Positions 16,890-25,150 of a stretch of 64,000 nucleotides of DNA are shown here, piece after piece. The DNA comes from Pontibacter sp. Tf4 (GTDB lineage Bacteria > Bacteroidota > Bacteroidia > Cytophagales > Hymenobacteraceae), in assembly GCF_014212495.1 (NCBI RefSeq), contig NZ_JACKZC010000012.1, forward strand, positions 49,084 to 113,083. The letters are read 5' to 3'. The translations under genes were made by a program, and so were the position numbers. Position 1 is the first letter of the stretch; each line of letters opens with the position of its first letter. The notes below the pieces were generated by a model, which was not told the DNA's origin, did not search any database, and saw nothing but the letters and a program-made list of their open reading frames with translations.

Positions 16890-19715
16890 ATGAAAACAGC
16901 TTACTCTTCCGCACTGGCGCGGTATGTCCTTTCCGCTGCGTTATTGTTCATCCTTGTAGTTAGTCCGTTCCGCATATTCGGGCAAGCCCCGAAAAGTGCT
17001 GAGATAAAAGGCTCGCTGACCGACGCCGAAACAAAGGAAGCGTTGGTTTATGCCACTGTGGCTGTTTACACGGCCCAGGATACAACCATGGTCACGTTCA
17101 GGATGAGTGATGCTAAGGGCCAGTTCAGGGTGCCGGGTTTGCCGCTCGATCAGCAGCTGCGTGTGGTTATTACCATGGTGGGCTTCAACGTTTACCGAAA
17201 AGAGTTCTCACTCACAACCGCACAGCCTGCCTTAGACTTTGGCCAGATCGTTATGGAGCAGTCATCAAGCATGCTTGGCGAAGTGGTGGTTTTAGCCGAG
17301 ATACCGCCCATACTGGTAAAGAACGACACGCTGGAATTTAATGCCTCATCTTTTAAAACACTGCCCAGCGCCTTAGTAGAAGACCTCCTGAAAAAGCTGC
17401 CAGGGGTAACCGTAGATGCAGCAGGCAATATCAGGGTTAACGGCAAGGCGGTGCATAAAATACTGGTTGACGGGAAAGAGTTCTTCGGCAGCGACCCAAC
17501 TATAGCCAGCCGCAACCTGCCTGCCGATGTCATAGAAAAAGTACAGGTAATGAATGACCCGGAAGTACTTCGCCGCGACCCCGACCTACCTGCCGGCGAT
17601 ATACCCCAGGTGATAAACCTGACCTTTAAAAAAGGCATCAAGAAAGGGATGTTTGGCAAAGTGTATGGCGGTGTCGGCACCGATAACAGGTACGAAGGAG
17701 GCGGCATCCTGAATGCTTTCCGGGACACAACGCAGATAAGCATTATAGGCTACACCAACAACCTGAATAAGGCCGGTTTTGGCATGGGCGATATGCGGAA
17801 AATAGGTGGTTTTGACCGGAGCGGGATGAGCAGTATCATGGTGCATAGCGATGGCGGTTATGCTATCAACGGTATCTCGTTCGGGGGCATGGGCGAAGGC
17901 GTTCAGCAGTCGTCGGGTGGCGGTGCAAACTTTAATACCGTTACCAAAAAAGGCGTAAAATTAAACCTGCAGTATTTTTATGGCGGCATTAAAGATAACC
18001 TGGACCAGATCATAAATTCCAGGCAGTTTTTAGAGAACGATACCTTAAACTCCCGCCAGGTAACCGACAAGCGTGGCCGGAACTACAACCACCAGATAGG
18101 CGGTAAACTGGACTGGAAACTGGACTCGCTCACAGACCTGACCATCTCGCCAACTATAGCTTACAGGCAAGGCCTGTCGGATCTGAACAGGTTTATCACT
18201 ACTTACCGGGATGCAGGTGAACCAGTAAACACAAGCCAGAACGACGAAAATACCGAAGACGGCAACCTTAACTTTTCGGGAACATATGCCCTCAACCGCA
18301 TTTTTGCTAAAAAAGGCCGCATCTTTAACCTGAATGGTACTTACGAGTATGCGGTGTTCTCGCAGGACAAGTATAACATAGCGCAGAACCAGTTTTTTGA
18401 GCCGCAACCTACAACCTCAGAGCTAAATCAGTTCCGGAACAACGACAGGACCCGCGTAAGCATTCAAAATGCTGCGTCTTACACAGAACCGATCATAAAG
18501 GACCTGAGCGCAGTTTTCAGGCTCAATTCAGAATATTTCAGCGACGATAACACCATCAGCACTTTCCTGCGCGACCCGGAGAGCGGCGATTACCTGGTGC
18601 CTGTAGAGGATTTTTCGAGCCGCTACGACCGCAGAGGCTGGCGGACCCATGTTACAACGGGCCTTAAATGGAAAGTAGGAAAAGCCACCATACAACCTTC
18701 GGTGCGGTTTACAGCCCTGGATATTAACAGCGATTTCAGGGACGGAAAACCTATCGCACAAAATTATTTTTATGTGTTCCCGTCGCTGAACGTGCGTTGG
18801 AAGGAGCTGTCGGCGAGCTATAGTGTAGACCTGAAGGAACCCGACGCGGTTGACCTGCAACCTATAGTTGATAACACAAACCCCTTGTTTATACGCTACG
18901 GCAACCCCAACCTGAGGCCAACAGTGTCGCATACTGTTAACCTGAACCTGTATAAGTTTAATATGCAGAAGGCGTTCAACTATAGCTTTTTTGCCTATGG
19001 CAGCATCAGCAACGACGCCGTCACAAGGCAGCGAACCGTGGAAGCCAACGGCGTGCAGGTGGTGCGGCCTGTAAATACAGATGGTAACCGTAGTTTGAAT
19101 GGCGGGACCAACATTTCCAAGGACTTTAAATATAAATCGGGAAGGCAGATTTCGGTAGGGGCTGGTATGTTTGGCGGCTTTAACAGATCGCTTCTTATGT
19201 TGAATGATGTAGAAACCTACAGCCTCCGCTGGAACCTGAGCCCGTCGGTAAATGCCGGCTTTAACCTGAACGATAAATTTGAGTTTGACCAGAGCCTGCG
19301 GTTTAACATACAGGGCAGCCGCTACGAGCAACAGGTGTTTGCAGACCAGGATTTTGTAACACGCACCTCGGAAACAGGAATTGTACTGCGGATGCCTAAA
19401 AAGATAGTATGGGAAGCCAATTATGAAAACTGGTATAGCTCTAACACTGTGCCGGGGCTTCAGAACAGCATTGGCCGGTTAAATGCTGCCGTTACGTTCC
19501 TGTTCATGAAAAACGACCGGGCCCAGTTAAAGCTATCGGTTTACGACCTGTTGGACCAGAATGTAAATGCTTACCGCTCTATCAAAGAGAACATGATCGA
19601 AGATTTCCAGTCGATGACACTGACCCGCTACGGCATGCTGACCTTTACCTACAACATCCGCAATTTTGGTGGCAAAGTAGGAAGCACCAGCAACAATTCG
19701 CTTTTCAGGTTCTAA
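16890..19715 (+). CDS. Outer-membrane TonB-receptor-like beta-barrel protein with CarboxypepD-reg domain
   Basis: 941 residues from the ATG at 16890; a TTG 36 bases upstream is the alternative. Signal peptide (to FGQAP), a CarboxypepD_reg-like Ig domain (AEIKGSLTDAETKEALVYAT), a plug-like segment (LPSALVEDLLKKLPGVTVD, KILVDGKEFFGSDP) and a long C-terminal barrel of the OMP_b-brl_3 type ending in SLFRF. There is no partner SusD. The substrate is unknown. Two Bacteroidota-type terminators isolate it. Confidence 0.9.
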   Translation: MKTAYSSALARYVLSAALLFILVVSPFRIFGQAPKSAEIKGSLTDAETKEALVYATVAVYTAQDTTMVTFRMSDAKGQFRVPGLPLDQQLRVVITMVGFNVYRKEFSLTTAQPALDFGQIVMEQSSSMLGEVVVLAEIPPILVKNDTLEFNASSFKTLPSALVEDLLKKLPGVTVDAAGNIRVNGKAVHKILVDGKEFFGSDPTIASRNLPADVIEKVQVMNDPEVLRRDPDLPAGDIPQVINLTFKKGIKKGMFGKVYGGVGTDNRYEGGGILNAFRDTTQISIIGYTNNLNKAGFGMGDMRKIGGFDRSGMSSIMVHSDGGYAINGISFGGMGEGVQQSSGGGANFNTVTKKGVKLNLQYFYGGIKDNLDQIINSRQFLENDTLNSRQVTDKRGRNYNHQIGGKLDWKLDSLTDLTISPTIAYRQGLSDLNRFITTYRDAGEPVNTSQNDENTEDGNLNFSGTYALNRIFAKKGRIFNLNGTYEYAVFSQDKYNIAQNQFFEPQPTTSELNQFRNNDRTRVSIQNAASYTEPIIKDLSAVFRLNSEYFSDDNTISTFLRDPESGDYLVPVEDFSSRYDRRGWRTHVTTGLKWKVGKATIQPSVRFTALDINSDFRDGKPIAQNYFYVFPSLNVRWKELSASYSVDLKEPDAVDLQPIVDNTNPLFIRYGNPNLRPTVSHTVNLNLYKFNMQKAFNYSFFAYGSISNDAVTRQRTVEANGVQVVRPVNTDGNRSLNGGTNISKDFKYKSGRQISVGAGMFGGFNRSLLMLNDVETYSLRWNLSPSVNAGFNLNDKFEFDQSLRFNIQGSRYEQQVFADQDFVTRTSETGIVLRMPKKIVWEANYENWYSSNTVPGLQNSIGRLNAAVTFLFMKNDRAQLKLSVYDLLDQNVNAYRSIKENMIEDFQSMTLTRYGMLTFTYNIRNFGGKVGSTSNNSLFRF

Positions 19716-19750
19716 ACCATAGTTAACCTTAACGGTTAAATCCCGAAATT

Positions 19751-19788
19751 AAAAAGCCTGCTGCAACTATGGTTACAGCAGGCTTTTT
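19751..19788. terminator. Bidirectional terminator with an AACTATGGTT loop
   Basis: Perfect 13-bp stem AAAAAGCCTGCTG / CAGCAGGCTTTTT. The loop contains AACTATGGTT, one base off the dispersed palindrome. It lies between converging genes. Confidence 0.9.
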
Positions 19789-19808
19789 AGTTGCTATAGT
19801 TGATAAAC

Positions 19809-20501
19809 CTACTGCGCCGGAACTATAGTTTGATGAGGTATGGAGCTATAGTTTATAGTTTCGCGGTTGCGGTCGGCCCAGTATGCCCAGATAATAAGTA
19901 GCCACTGCATTTGCCCGCCCCAGGCTACAGCATCCATACTTGGCGGCACTGGCCCGAACAGGTTCATAAAATAGATCACAACCAGGAACACTACCAACGC
20001 CCAGAAACTATAGTTGCCGGTCTTGTTCTTCGCCTTTGTAGTACGCAGGTATAGCCACAAACCAACTATAAATAGTAGTCCTTCCATAGCTATAGTTGCT
20101 ATAGTTGATGTCCACAATCCAAAGCCCAGCATAGGCGCATCGCCGGGGTAAAGCGGCAGATCCGGCACGTGAACGATGAGGTCGATAAACCAGTGGCTGA
20201 TAACCAAAAAGCCAAGCATAACTGCCGAGCGTGTGTCTTTTTTGATGAGCCAGTATACCAACCCGAACAGCAGGCCCCAGCCTAGCACCAGCAGCAAACT
20301 ATGGGAGATAGGATAGTGGGTAAACTTTAGTGGCACCAGCACGCCTGGTTCCGGGGAGATCATAGCTTGCTCCAGATTGAGCATAAGTAGCGTAGGCCAG
20401 AGCAGATCGAGAAACTGCGCAGCCAGGAATAAAGTGCCAAGCGATGGCTTCGGGGCTGCGGCCTTGCCTGCCAGACCAACAGCAAAATGACCTAAGAACA
20501 T
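19809..20501 (-). CDS. YdjM-like integral membrane protein
   Basis: 230 residues with five or six hydrophobic segments. The His/Asp-bearing motifs MFLGHFAVGLAGK, HYPISHSL and SHWFIDLIVHVPDLPL are placed as in the YdjM/LexA-regulated metal-dependent hydrolase family (PF04307-like). Enzyme activity is not established for most members. Its 3' third is dense in CTATAG motifs, including a tandem pair in the codons near 20090. Confidence 0.6.
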   Translation of the reverse strand: MFLGHFAVGLAGKAAAPKPSLGTLFLAAQFLDLLWPTLLMLNLEQAMISPEPGVLVPLKFTHYPISHSLLLVLGWGLLFGLVYWLIKKDTRSAVMLGFLVISHWFIDLIVHVPDLPLYPGDAPMLGFGLWTSTIATIAMEGLLFIVGLWLYLRTTKAKNKTGNYSFWALVVFLVVIYFMNLFGPVPPSMDAVAWGGQMQWLLIIWAYWADRNRETINYSSIPHQTIVPAQ

Positions 20502-20540
20502 GAGAGTGGGTTGGGGTTAGTTTTTAAAGTTTTGTTTTAT

Positions 20541-20609
20541 GCTGGTGCGAGCTTTTAGCTCATACTAATCTTCTGGTTTAGAAAGTACGAGCTACAAGCT
20601 CGCACTAGC
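20541..20609. repeat. REP-like imperfect inverted repeat
   Basis: 25-bp arms at 20541-20565 and 20585-20609 pair with 3 mismatches around a 19-base loop. Each arm is itself a partial palindrome of the type GCGAGCT..AGCTCG. The element lies just downstream of the LRR gene. It looks like a REP/BIME unit of the kind mobilised by REP-associated tyrosine transposases; no such transposase is in the window. Confidence 0.75.
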
Positions 20610-20640
20610 GGGGAGGTACAAATTTGTCCTTAAATTTTTA

Positions 20641-21654
20641 CTAATTTGTTTTGAAGCCCAATGATTTAATCCTGCTTTCTATTTCGTTGTCTATTTTTGT
20701 TTTTGAAGTATAAAAGCCGAAATTTTTAAGTGATTTCGGTAGCTTTTTACTAATCAAATCATCGAAGTCAAGGCTTGTTTTATAAATCAAAAGCCTTCTT
20801 AGGCTTTCTAATTGCTCCAGTCCATCCAAATGAGAGAATGTTTTGCAATTTATAATTGCCAATTTTTCAAGATGAATTAGTGGTTTGTCAAATAACAGAT
20901 TAGTTAGCTGAATCTGATCTTCTATCTGGAGATTCTTTAACTTAGTGAAAGATGTAATGTTCCTTAGCTCCTTGAAACCTCGCACTCGTAGGATTTCAAG
21001 TTCCTCTATTTCGTTACCTTCAATTTCACTTATATCACTTCTTCCTCCTAATATAAACTTAAGCGTTTTCAACTTTTTAAGTTTATTAATAAATGCGACA
21101 TGAACTTTGCTTATCGAATTAAGTGACAAATATTCCAGCTTACTAAGCTCTCCAATAGCTTCTATGTTTTTCGTGTGGCCGCAACATACCAAGTGTTTAA
21201 GCCCCTGATATTCTTTAAGGTATTCTAGGTTTAAAGCTTTCGTTCTTGTGTCGAAGAGTAATAGTTTTTGCAGTGACTTTAAGTTTGCTGAGTTTAAAAA
21301 CTCAGTCTCTTTCAACTCAAAGAATCCAATCCCAAGTGTATGGAGATTATTTAGTTTATTAAGGTAAAGTAGATTCTCTGCATGATACAGGCAATCTATG
21401 TAAAGAGATTTTACATCTAGTAGCTTTTCAAGGAGTTTGCAATCAAAGCATCCTTTGTTTTCATAGTGCCCATAAAACCTAATCTCGAGTAACTCATTGT
21501 TGCGAGCGCACAGCTTATTAAGCTCAGCAAGAATTTTGTCATCGTAAACCCTTTCTGAGAATTGAACGACAACAGTATTTCCATTGCTCAGCATTGATTC
21601 AATCAAATCAATATCAAGTGTGGCAGGATTGTTTATTCTGTTAATGGGTAACAT
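20641..21654 (-). CDS. Leucine-rich-repeat protein of unknown function (AT-rich)
   Basis: 337 residues with no signal peptide or membrane segment. From about 85 on there are repeated units of roughly 20-24 residues with L..L..L..N spacing, e.g. LSKLEYLSLNSISK, LKKLKTLKFILGG, FTKLKNLQIEDQIQ and LEKLAIINCKTF. The Leu-rich repeats suggest a protein-binding solenoid in the cytoplasm. The gene is markedly AT-rich and free of CTATAG motifs, unlike its neighbours. With the REP-like element at its end, that suggests recent transfer. Confidence 0.7.
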   Translation of the reverse strand: MLPINRINNPATLDIDLIESMLSNGNTVVVQFSERVYDDKILAELNKLCARNNELLEIRFYGHYENKGCFDCKLLEKLLDVKSLYIDCLYHAENLLYLNKLNNLHTLGIGFFELKETEFLNSANLKSLQKLLLFDTRTKALNLEYLKEYQGLKHLVCCGHTKNIEAIGELSKLEYLSLNSISKVHVAFINKLKKLKTLKFILGGRSDISEIEGNEIEELEILRVRGFKELRNITSFTKLKNLQIEDQIQLTNLLFDKPLIHLEKLAIINCKTFSHLDGLEQLESLRRLLIYKTSLDFDDLISKKLPKSLKNFGFYTSKTKIDNEIESRIKSLGFKTN

Positions 21655-21756
21655 TCAAAGTTGTGTAACTATTGTAAGAATTAACACATATTAGGCTTGT
21701 CTATTAAAAGCAGCAGATAAGCTAAATACAATATAGCTTAAAAACTATATACCAAC

Positions 21757-21794
21757 AAAAAAGCCCACCGCAACTATAGTTACAGTAGGCTTTT
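21757..21794 (-). terminator. Terminator of nth with an AACTATAGTT loop
   Basis: Stem AAAAGCCCACCG / CAGTAGGCTTTT (G-U pairs allowed). The loop is the perfect palindrome AACTATAGTT (21772-21781). T-rich on the minus strand after the stem. Confidence 0.85.
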
Positions 21795-21815
21795 ATAGTT
21801 CATAAGTTCAGCTAA

Positions 21816-22499
21816 TTAAATACCGCCCAGTTTGTTCTCCGGGTCATCGGGTATGTTCGGGAAGTTTTTCTGGAAGAAAGCGCAGAAATGGGTGAGGGGG
21901 CATTCTTCGCATTTCGGGCGGCGCGCGATACAAATGTAACGGCCATGCAGTATAAGCCAATGGTGCGCTTTGGCGATCAGTTCTTCGGGCAGGTTGCTTA
22001 CCAGCTCGCGTTCAACTTCCAATGGCGTTTTCGCTTTTTTATCAACTAATCCCAAACGCTTGCTAACCCGGAACACGTGCGTATCTACAGCCATAGCTGG
22101 CTGGTTCCAGATAACCGAAACTATCACGTTGGCAGTTTTGCGGCCTACGCCCGGTAGCTTTACCAGTTCTTCCACGGTGCTGGGCACTTCGGAGTTAAAC
22201 TGCTCTACCAGCATGCGGCCCAAACCTGCCAGGTGTTTCGCCTTGTTGTTCGGGTACGATATACTTCTGATGTACTCAAATATCTCTTCCGGTGCGGCAG
22301 CGGCTAAGGCTTCCGGCGTGGGGTAAGCTTCGAAAAGGGCAGGCGTTACCATGTTCACGCGCTTATCGGTGCATTGCGCGCTTAGCACAACGGCCAGTAT
22401 AAGCTCGTAAGGGTTGGTATAAGCCAGTTCGGTTTCAGGCTCCGGAAAGTTATTGGTAAAATAATCGATCAGGAGCTTGTAGCGTTCTCGTTTGCGCAT
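21816..22499 (-). CDS. nth: Endonuclease III
   Basis: 227 residues. HhH motif LPGVGRKTA with catalytic Lys121, catalytic Asp139 in AVDTHVFRVSKRLG, and 4Fe-4S cysteines 190, 197, 200 and 206 (6-2-5 spacing). It is a bifunctional glycosylase/AP lyase for oxidised pyrimidines. It follows the sigma factor and its small partner on the same strand, 19 bases after the latter. Confidence 0.97.
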   Translation of the reverse strand: MRKRERYKLLIDYFTNNFPEPETELAYTNPYELILAVVLSAQCTDKRVNMVTPALFEAYPTPEALAAAAPEEIFEYIRSISYPNNKAKHLAGLGRMLVEQFNSEVPSTVEELVKLPGVGRKTANVIVSVIWNQPAMAVDTHVFRVSKRLGLVDKKAKTPLEVERELVSNLPEELIAKAHHWLILHGRYICIARRPKCEECPLTHFCAFFQKNFPNIPDDPENKLGGI

Positions 22500-22518
22500 A
22501 AAAAAAGTTTGCAGTCAG

Positions 22519-22749
22519 TTAAGACTGCAAACTTAAGCTTTTTGAGTAATTCAGGATATTATTTATAGCGCGGTCGCTCGGGCTTTTGGTGGCGCCGTCT
22601 AATAGTCTTTGGATCAGCAGGAGGTCGGAGCAGTCGTCGGCCAGCTCGTTATCGTGCATAAGTGCTACCTCCAGCTGTTCCCGGGCATCGTCTGCCAACT
22701 CATTGTATACATACTGGATAAGCTCATTCTGAGTAGATGTTTTTATCAT
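22519..22749 (-). CDS. Small acidic protein overlapping the ECF sigma gene
   Basis: 76 residues from the ATG giving MIKTSTQNELIQYVYNEL; a TTG two codons earlier is possible. Acidic and helical with no membrane segment or Cys/His zinc site. The N-terminal helix (ELADDAREQLEVAL) resembles the cytosolic start of anti-sigma factors, but the protein is too short for the usual membrane-spanning form. Its start lies inside the 3' end of the sigma gene, so the two are translationally coupled. Role as sigma regulator is inferred. Confidence 0.7.
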   Translation of the reverse strand: MIKTSTQNELIQYVYNELADDAREQLEVALMHDNELADDCSDLLLIQRLLDGATKSPSDRAINNILNYSKSLSLQS

Positions 22750-23326
22750 AAGCAATATTACCGTTTAGCATCTTCTTCCTGAGATTGATAAGCGCATAGC
22801 GCATACGTCCCAGGGCTGTGTTGATGCTCACACCGGTAGCGTCTGCTATTTCCTGGAAGCTCATGTCGGCATAATGGCGCATCATAAGTACTTCCCGCTG
22901 CGATTGTGGCAGCGTCTGGATCAGCTCGCGCAGGCGGGCAACGGTGTCTTCCTGTATCTGCAACGACTCGGCAGAGTCGGCGGCAAAAGCCAGGGTGTTA
23001 AACACATTGCTTCCGTCTTCCAGCGTGATCATCGGGCTTCGTTTCTCTTTCCTGAAAAAGTCGATCGCCAGGTTATGGGCAATACGACAGATCCACGACG
23101 AAAACTTGCCTTCTTCGTTGTACCGTCCGCTCTTCATGGTGTGGATCGCTTTAATAAAAGCATCCTGCATCAGGTCTTCGGCGGTATACGTGTCTTTAAC
23201 GATCAAAACGATCGTTGTAAATACTTTGTTCTTGTGTCGGTTTACTAACTGTTCGAACGCATTCTCATTACCTGAGATGTAGAGCGAGACTAAAGCAGAG
23301 TCGCTCATCTGGGTAGTTGTATTCAT
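22724..23326 (-). CDS. RNA polymerase sigma factor, ECF subfamily
   Basis: 200 residues. Sigma region 2 (ENAFEQLVNRHKNKVF, then AEDLMQDAFIKAI and FSSWICRIAHNLAIDFFR) and region 4 with a helix-turn-helix (MSFQEIADATGVSINTALGR). Region 3 is absent, as in extracytoplasmic-function sigma factors. The regulon is unknown. The gene overlaps a 76-residue partner downstream; a long AT-rich spacer lies upstream. Confidence 0.93.
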   Translation of the reverse strand: MNTTTQMSDSALVSLYISGNENAFEQLVNRHKNKVFTTIVLIVKDTYTAEDLMQDAFIKAIHTMKSGRYNEEGKFSSWICRIAHNLAIDFFRKEKRSPMITLEDGSNVFNTLAFAADSAESLQIQEDTVARLRELIQTLPQSQREVLMMRHYADMSFQEIADATGVSINTALGRMRYALINLRKKMLNGNIAYDKNIYSE

Positions 23327-23759
23327 CGTAAAGCTACATTAGTTTAACGTAGAGCTTTATATCATATTGTGCGCTTTAGGGGTTTTTGAACAGTTTTTTA
23401 TTTGAAGTGTAGTGTCAAATATATGTAATGCTATTTTTCTATGCAACAGGAGTTACCGCTTTATGCGAAATAAAATTTAACACCCGGTACACGAACTATA
23501 GTTGGCAGAACGTTGAGGCTCCGCTTGCAATAGGTAGTATACGTTGGTATAGTATAAAAGAGTATGATTTTAATTTAATTTATTTTTCCACATATAGTAA
23601 CCTGCTGTATATGAATATATTGTATTCCTGATTAACGATAAAAGAAGCCGGATGTAAACTATAGTTGGCAACTGGTAGACACATGAAAAACGTCTGTAAA
23701 GCTGCACCTGTACCGGCAGCCTCACAGACGTTACATCAGGAAAAGTAAGGTAAAATTTT
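23327..23759. other. AT-rich spacer between sigma and globin genes
   Basis: 433 bases. It holds two AACTATAGTT copies (23494, 23657) and the globin terminator. A 67-codon frame at 23428-23631 has no family likeness or signal and is not called. Confidence 0.55.
23686..23732 (-). terminator. Terminator of the globin gene
   Basis: Outer stem AACGTCTGT / ACAGACGTT with an inner GCTGC / GCAGC stem. TTTTTC follows on the minus strand. Confidence 0.8.
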
Positions 23760-24137
23760 TTAGATGGCCTGGTAATCGATCAGGCCTAAGCGCATCTGGA
23801 ACACCTGGGCAATGCTGGTGGCTTTCTGTTTTATCTCTTCCGCCATCATGCCTTCAAAAAGCTCGTCCACGGTTTTAAGGAACAGTTCTATCCAGCGCCC
23901 GAAATGCTCGCGGTTAATGGGCAGGCGCATGTGCTTCGGGAAAGGCTGGCCTTTATAGCTCATGCTGCCAAATAGCACGGTGCTCCAGAACCTGTACATC
24001 AGGGGCAGGTGGTGGTCCCAGTCTATTTTTGCAAAATCGTTGAACACAGGCCCCAGCAGCTCATCCTTGTTTACATGGTCATAAAAGGTATCTACCAACA
24101 GCTTTATGTCTTCCTCGTTTTCTATGTCCCGTTTCAT
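23760..24137 (-). CDS. Group III truncated hemoglobin
   Basis: 125 residues from the ATG giving MKRDIENEED. FYDHVNKDELLGPVF, the HHLPLMYRFW helix and the PINREHFGRW segment carrying the proximal His fit group III (trHbP) globins. They bind haem and O2/NO; physiological roles are poorly known, with NO or peroxide chemistry proposed. Monocistronic, ended by the hairpin at 23686. Confidence 0.9.
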   Translation of the reverse strand: MKRDIENEEDIKLLVDTFYDHVNKDELLGPVFNDFAKIDWDHHLPLMYRFWSTVLFGSMSYKGQPFPKHMRLPINREHFGRWIELFLKTVDELFEGMMAEEIKQKATSIAQVFQMRLGLIDYQAI

Positions 24138-24227
24138 GTTTAAGTCTTTTCTAAGATGCAAGTATAGCGCGGCACATACAACGATAAAATGACATTGGTC
24201 AGTATCAGGCAGATGAGGGTGGCGGAA

Positions 24228-24272
24228 AAGAAAAGATCCTTCGGAAAGGGACTAACCTCTGCGAAGGATCTT
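24228..24272 (-). terminator. Terminator of the small helical gene
   Basis: Perfect 11-bp stem AAGATCCTTCG / CGAAGGATCTT, then TTTTCTTTTCC on the minus strand. Confidence 0.85.
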
Positions 24273-24293
24273 GTGCTATAGTTTAGTAAATTT

Positions 24294-24629
24294 CTATTCC
24301 CGGGTATATCTTTTTAAACGGTTTAGTATAAGCAAAATACGTCTGTTTATCTCCCGCTCTTCCACGGGCTTGCATTGCGCCGAAATATCAGAAGGCTTCT
24401 GCAGTTTTTGTTCCAGGGCTTTCAGGTGGTCCAGGTAGCACTCCAGCGTGGTGCACGATATGTTTTTAAAGGTGTCTTCTTCTGCGCTGGTTGCCTTGTT
24501 GCGTATGTTAATGGCTTTTGCTATTTCTGCATTTATCAGCTTGGTTACGTCGGTGCTTGTCGTAATTTCCTGCTGGTACACCTTCTTCTCGATGTTTCCC
24601 AATAAACTTTTGATGTCCAGTAATTCCAT
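24294..24629 (-). CDS. Small helical protein of unknown function
   Basis: 111 residues from the ATG giving MELLDIKSLLGNIEKKV; a longer reading adds 21 residues without support. Entirely helical and charged, with two Cys (ISCTTLECYL) and a basic C-terminal end. No signal or membrane segment. Monocistronic with its own terminator. No family recognised. Confidence 0.55.
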   Translation of the reverse strand: MELLDIKSLLGNIEKKVYQQEITTSTDVTKLINAEIAKAINIRNKATSAEEDTFKNISCTTLECYLDHLKALEQKLQKPSDISAQCKPVEEREINRRILLILNRLKRYTRE

Positions 24630-25150
24630 AGTGTCAAAATATCTAAGAGTAAAAAAATAAGTAAAGCGCATGCTGCCGTGCTCCATCCGCAAATGGCCGG
24701 AGCATACGTGTTAACCCAAAAAGGTTTATGTGTTGTGTAGCTTATCTGCGCGCCTTTCTTTACAAGATCCGGATAGAATGATGACATTGGCGCACAAGCC
24801 GGAGAACAGAAGCAATGGCTGAGGAAGATGTCCCTGTTCTCTAAAAAGTTATACTTCTATTAAAGCCCTTGTGTTGCGGATTTCCTGTTAAAAAAAGGCA
24901 GTGATTTCATGATTGTTATTAAGTCGTTGTTAATGAGTATGTTGTGGTAAAATATTGTGTTCAGAAGTAATGTGAGCCGTTTTTGGTGCCGAGGGGTAAA
25001 TTTAAATTTGATAACACTTGCAATAAACCTGCAACTATAGCTTGAAACTGCTGTGCAGGTGTGTACATTTGTGCCTGCTTTTTACTGTAACCGGCTCATA
25101 GCTGGGATTAGTGCAAGCATTTTTTCGTTAAACTGAAAGAGAAGAAGGGA
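24630..25150. other. Divergent spacer upstream of the MFS gene
   Basis: 521 bases. It carries one CTATAG motif at 25035 immediately upstream of the MFS promoter. The remainder shows no gene, RNA or repeat I can support. Confidence 0.5.
25042..25071 (+). promoter_or_regulatory. Promoter of the MFS transporter gene
   Basis: TTG-N19-TACATTTG, a full match to the Bacteroidota housekeeping promoter. An AACTATAG motif ends two bases upstream of the TTG. Confidence 0.75.

Noticed and set aside
18528..19331. 267-codon minus-strand frame inside the outer-membrane barrel gene
   Set aside because: Antisense of a well supported gene; no family likeness.
23428..23631. 67-codon plus-strand frame in the sigma-globin spacer
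   Set aside because: Begins in AT-rich DNA with Tyr/Ile-rich random composition, contains AACTATAGTT; no start context.
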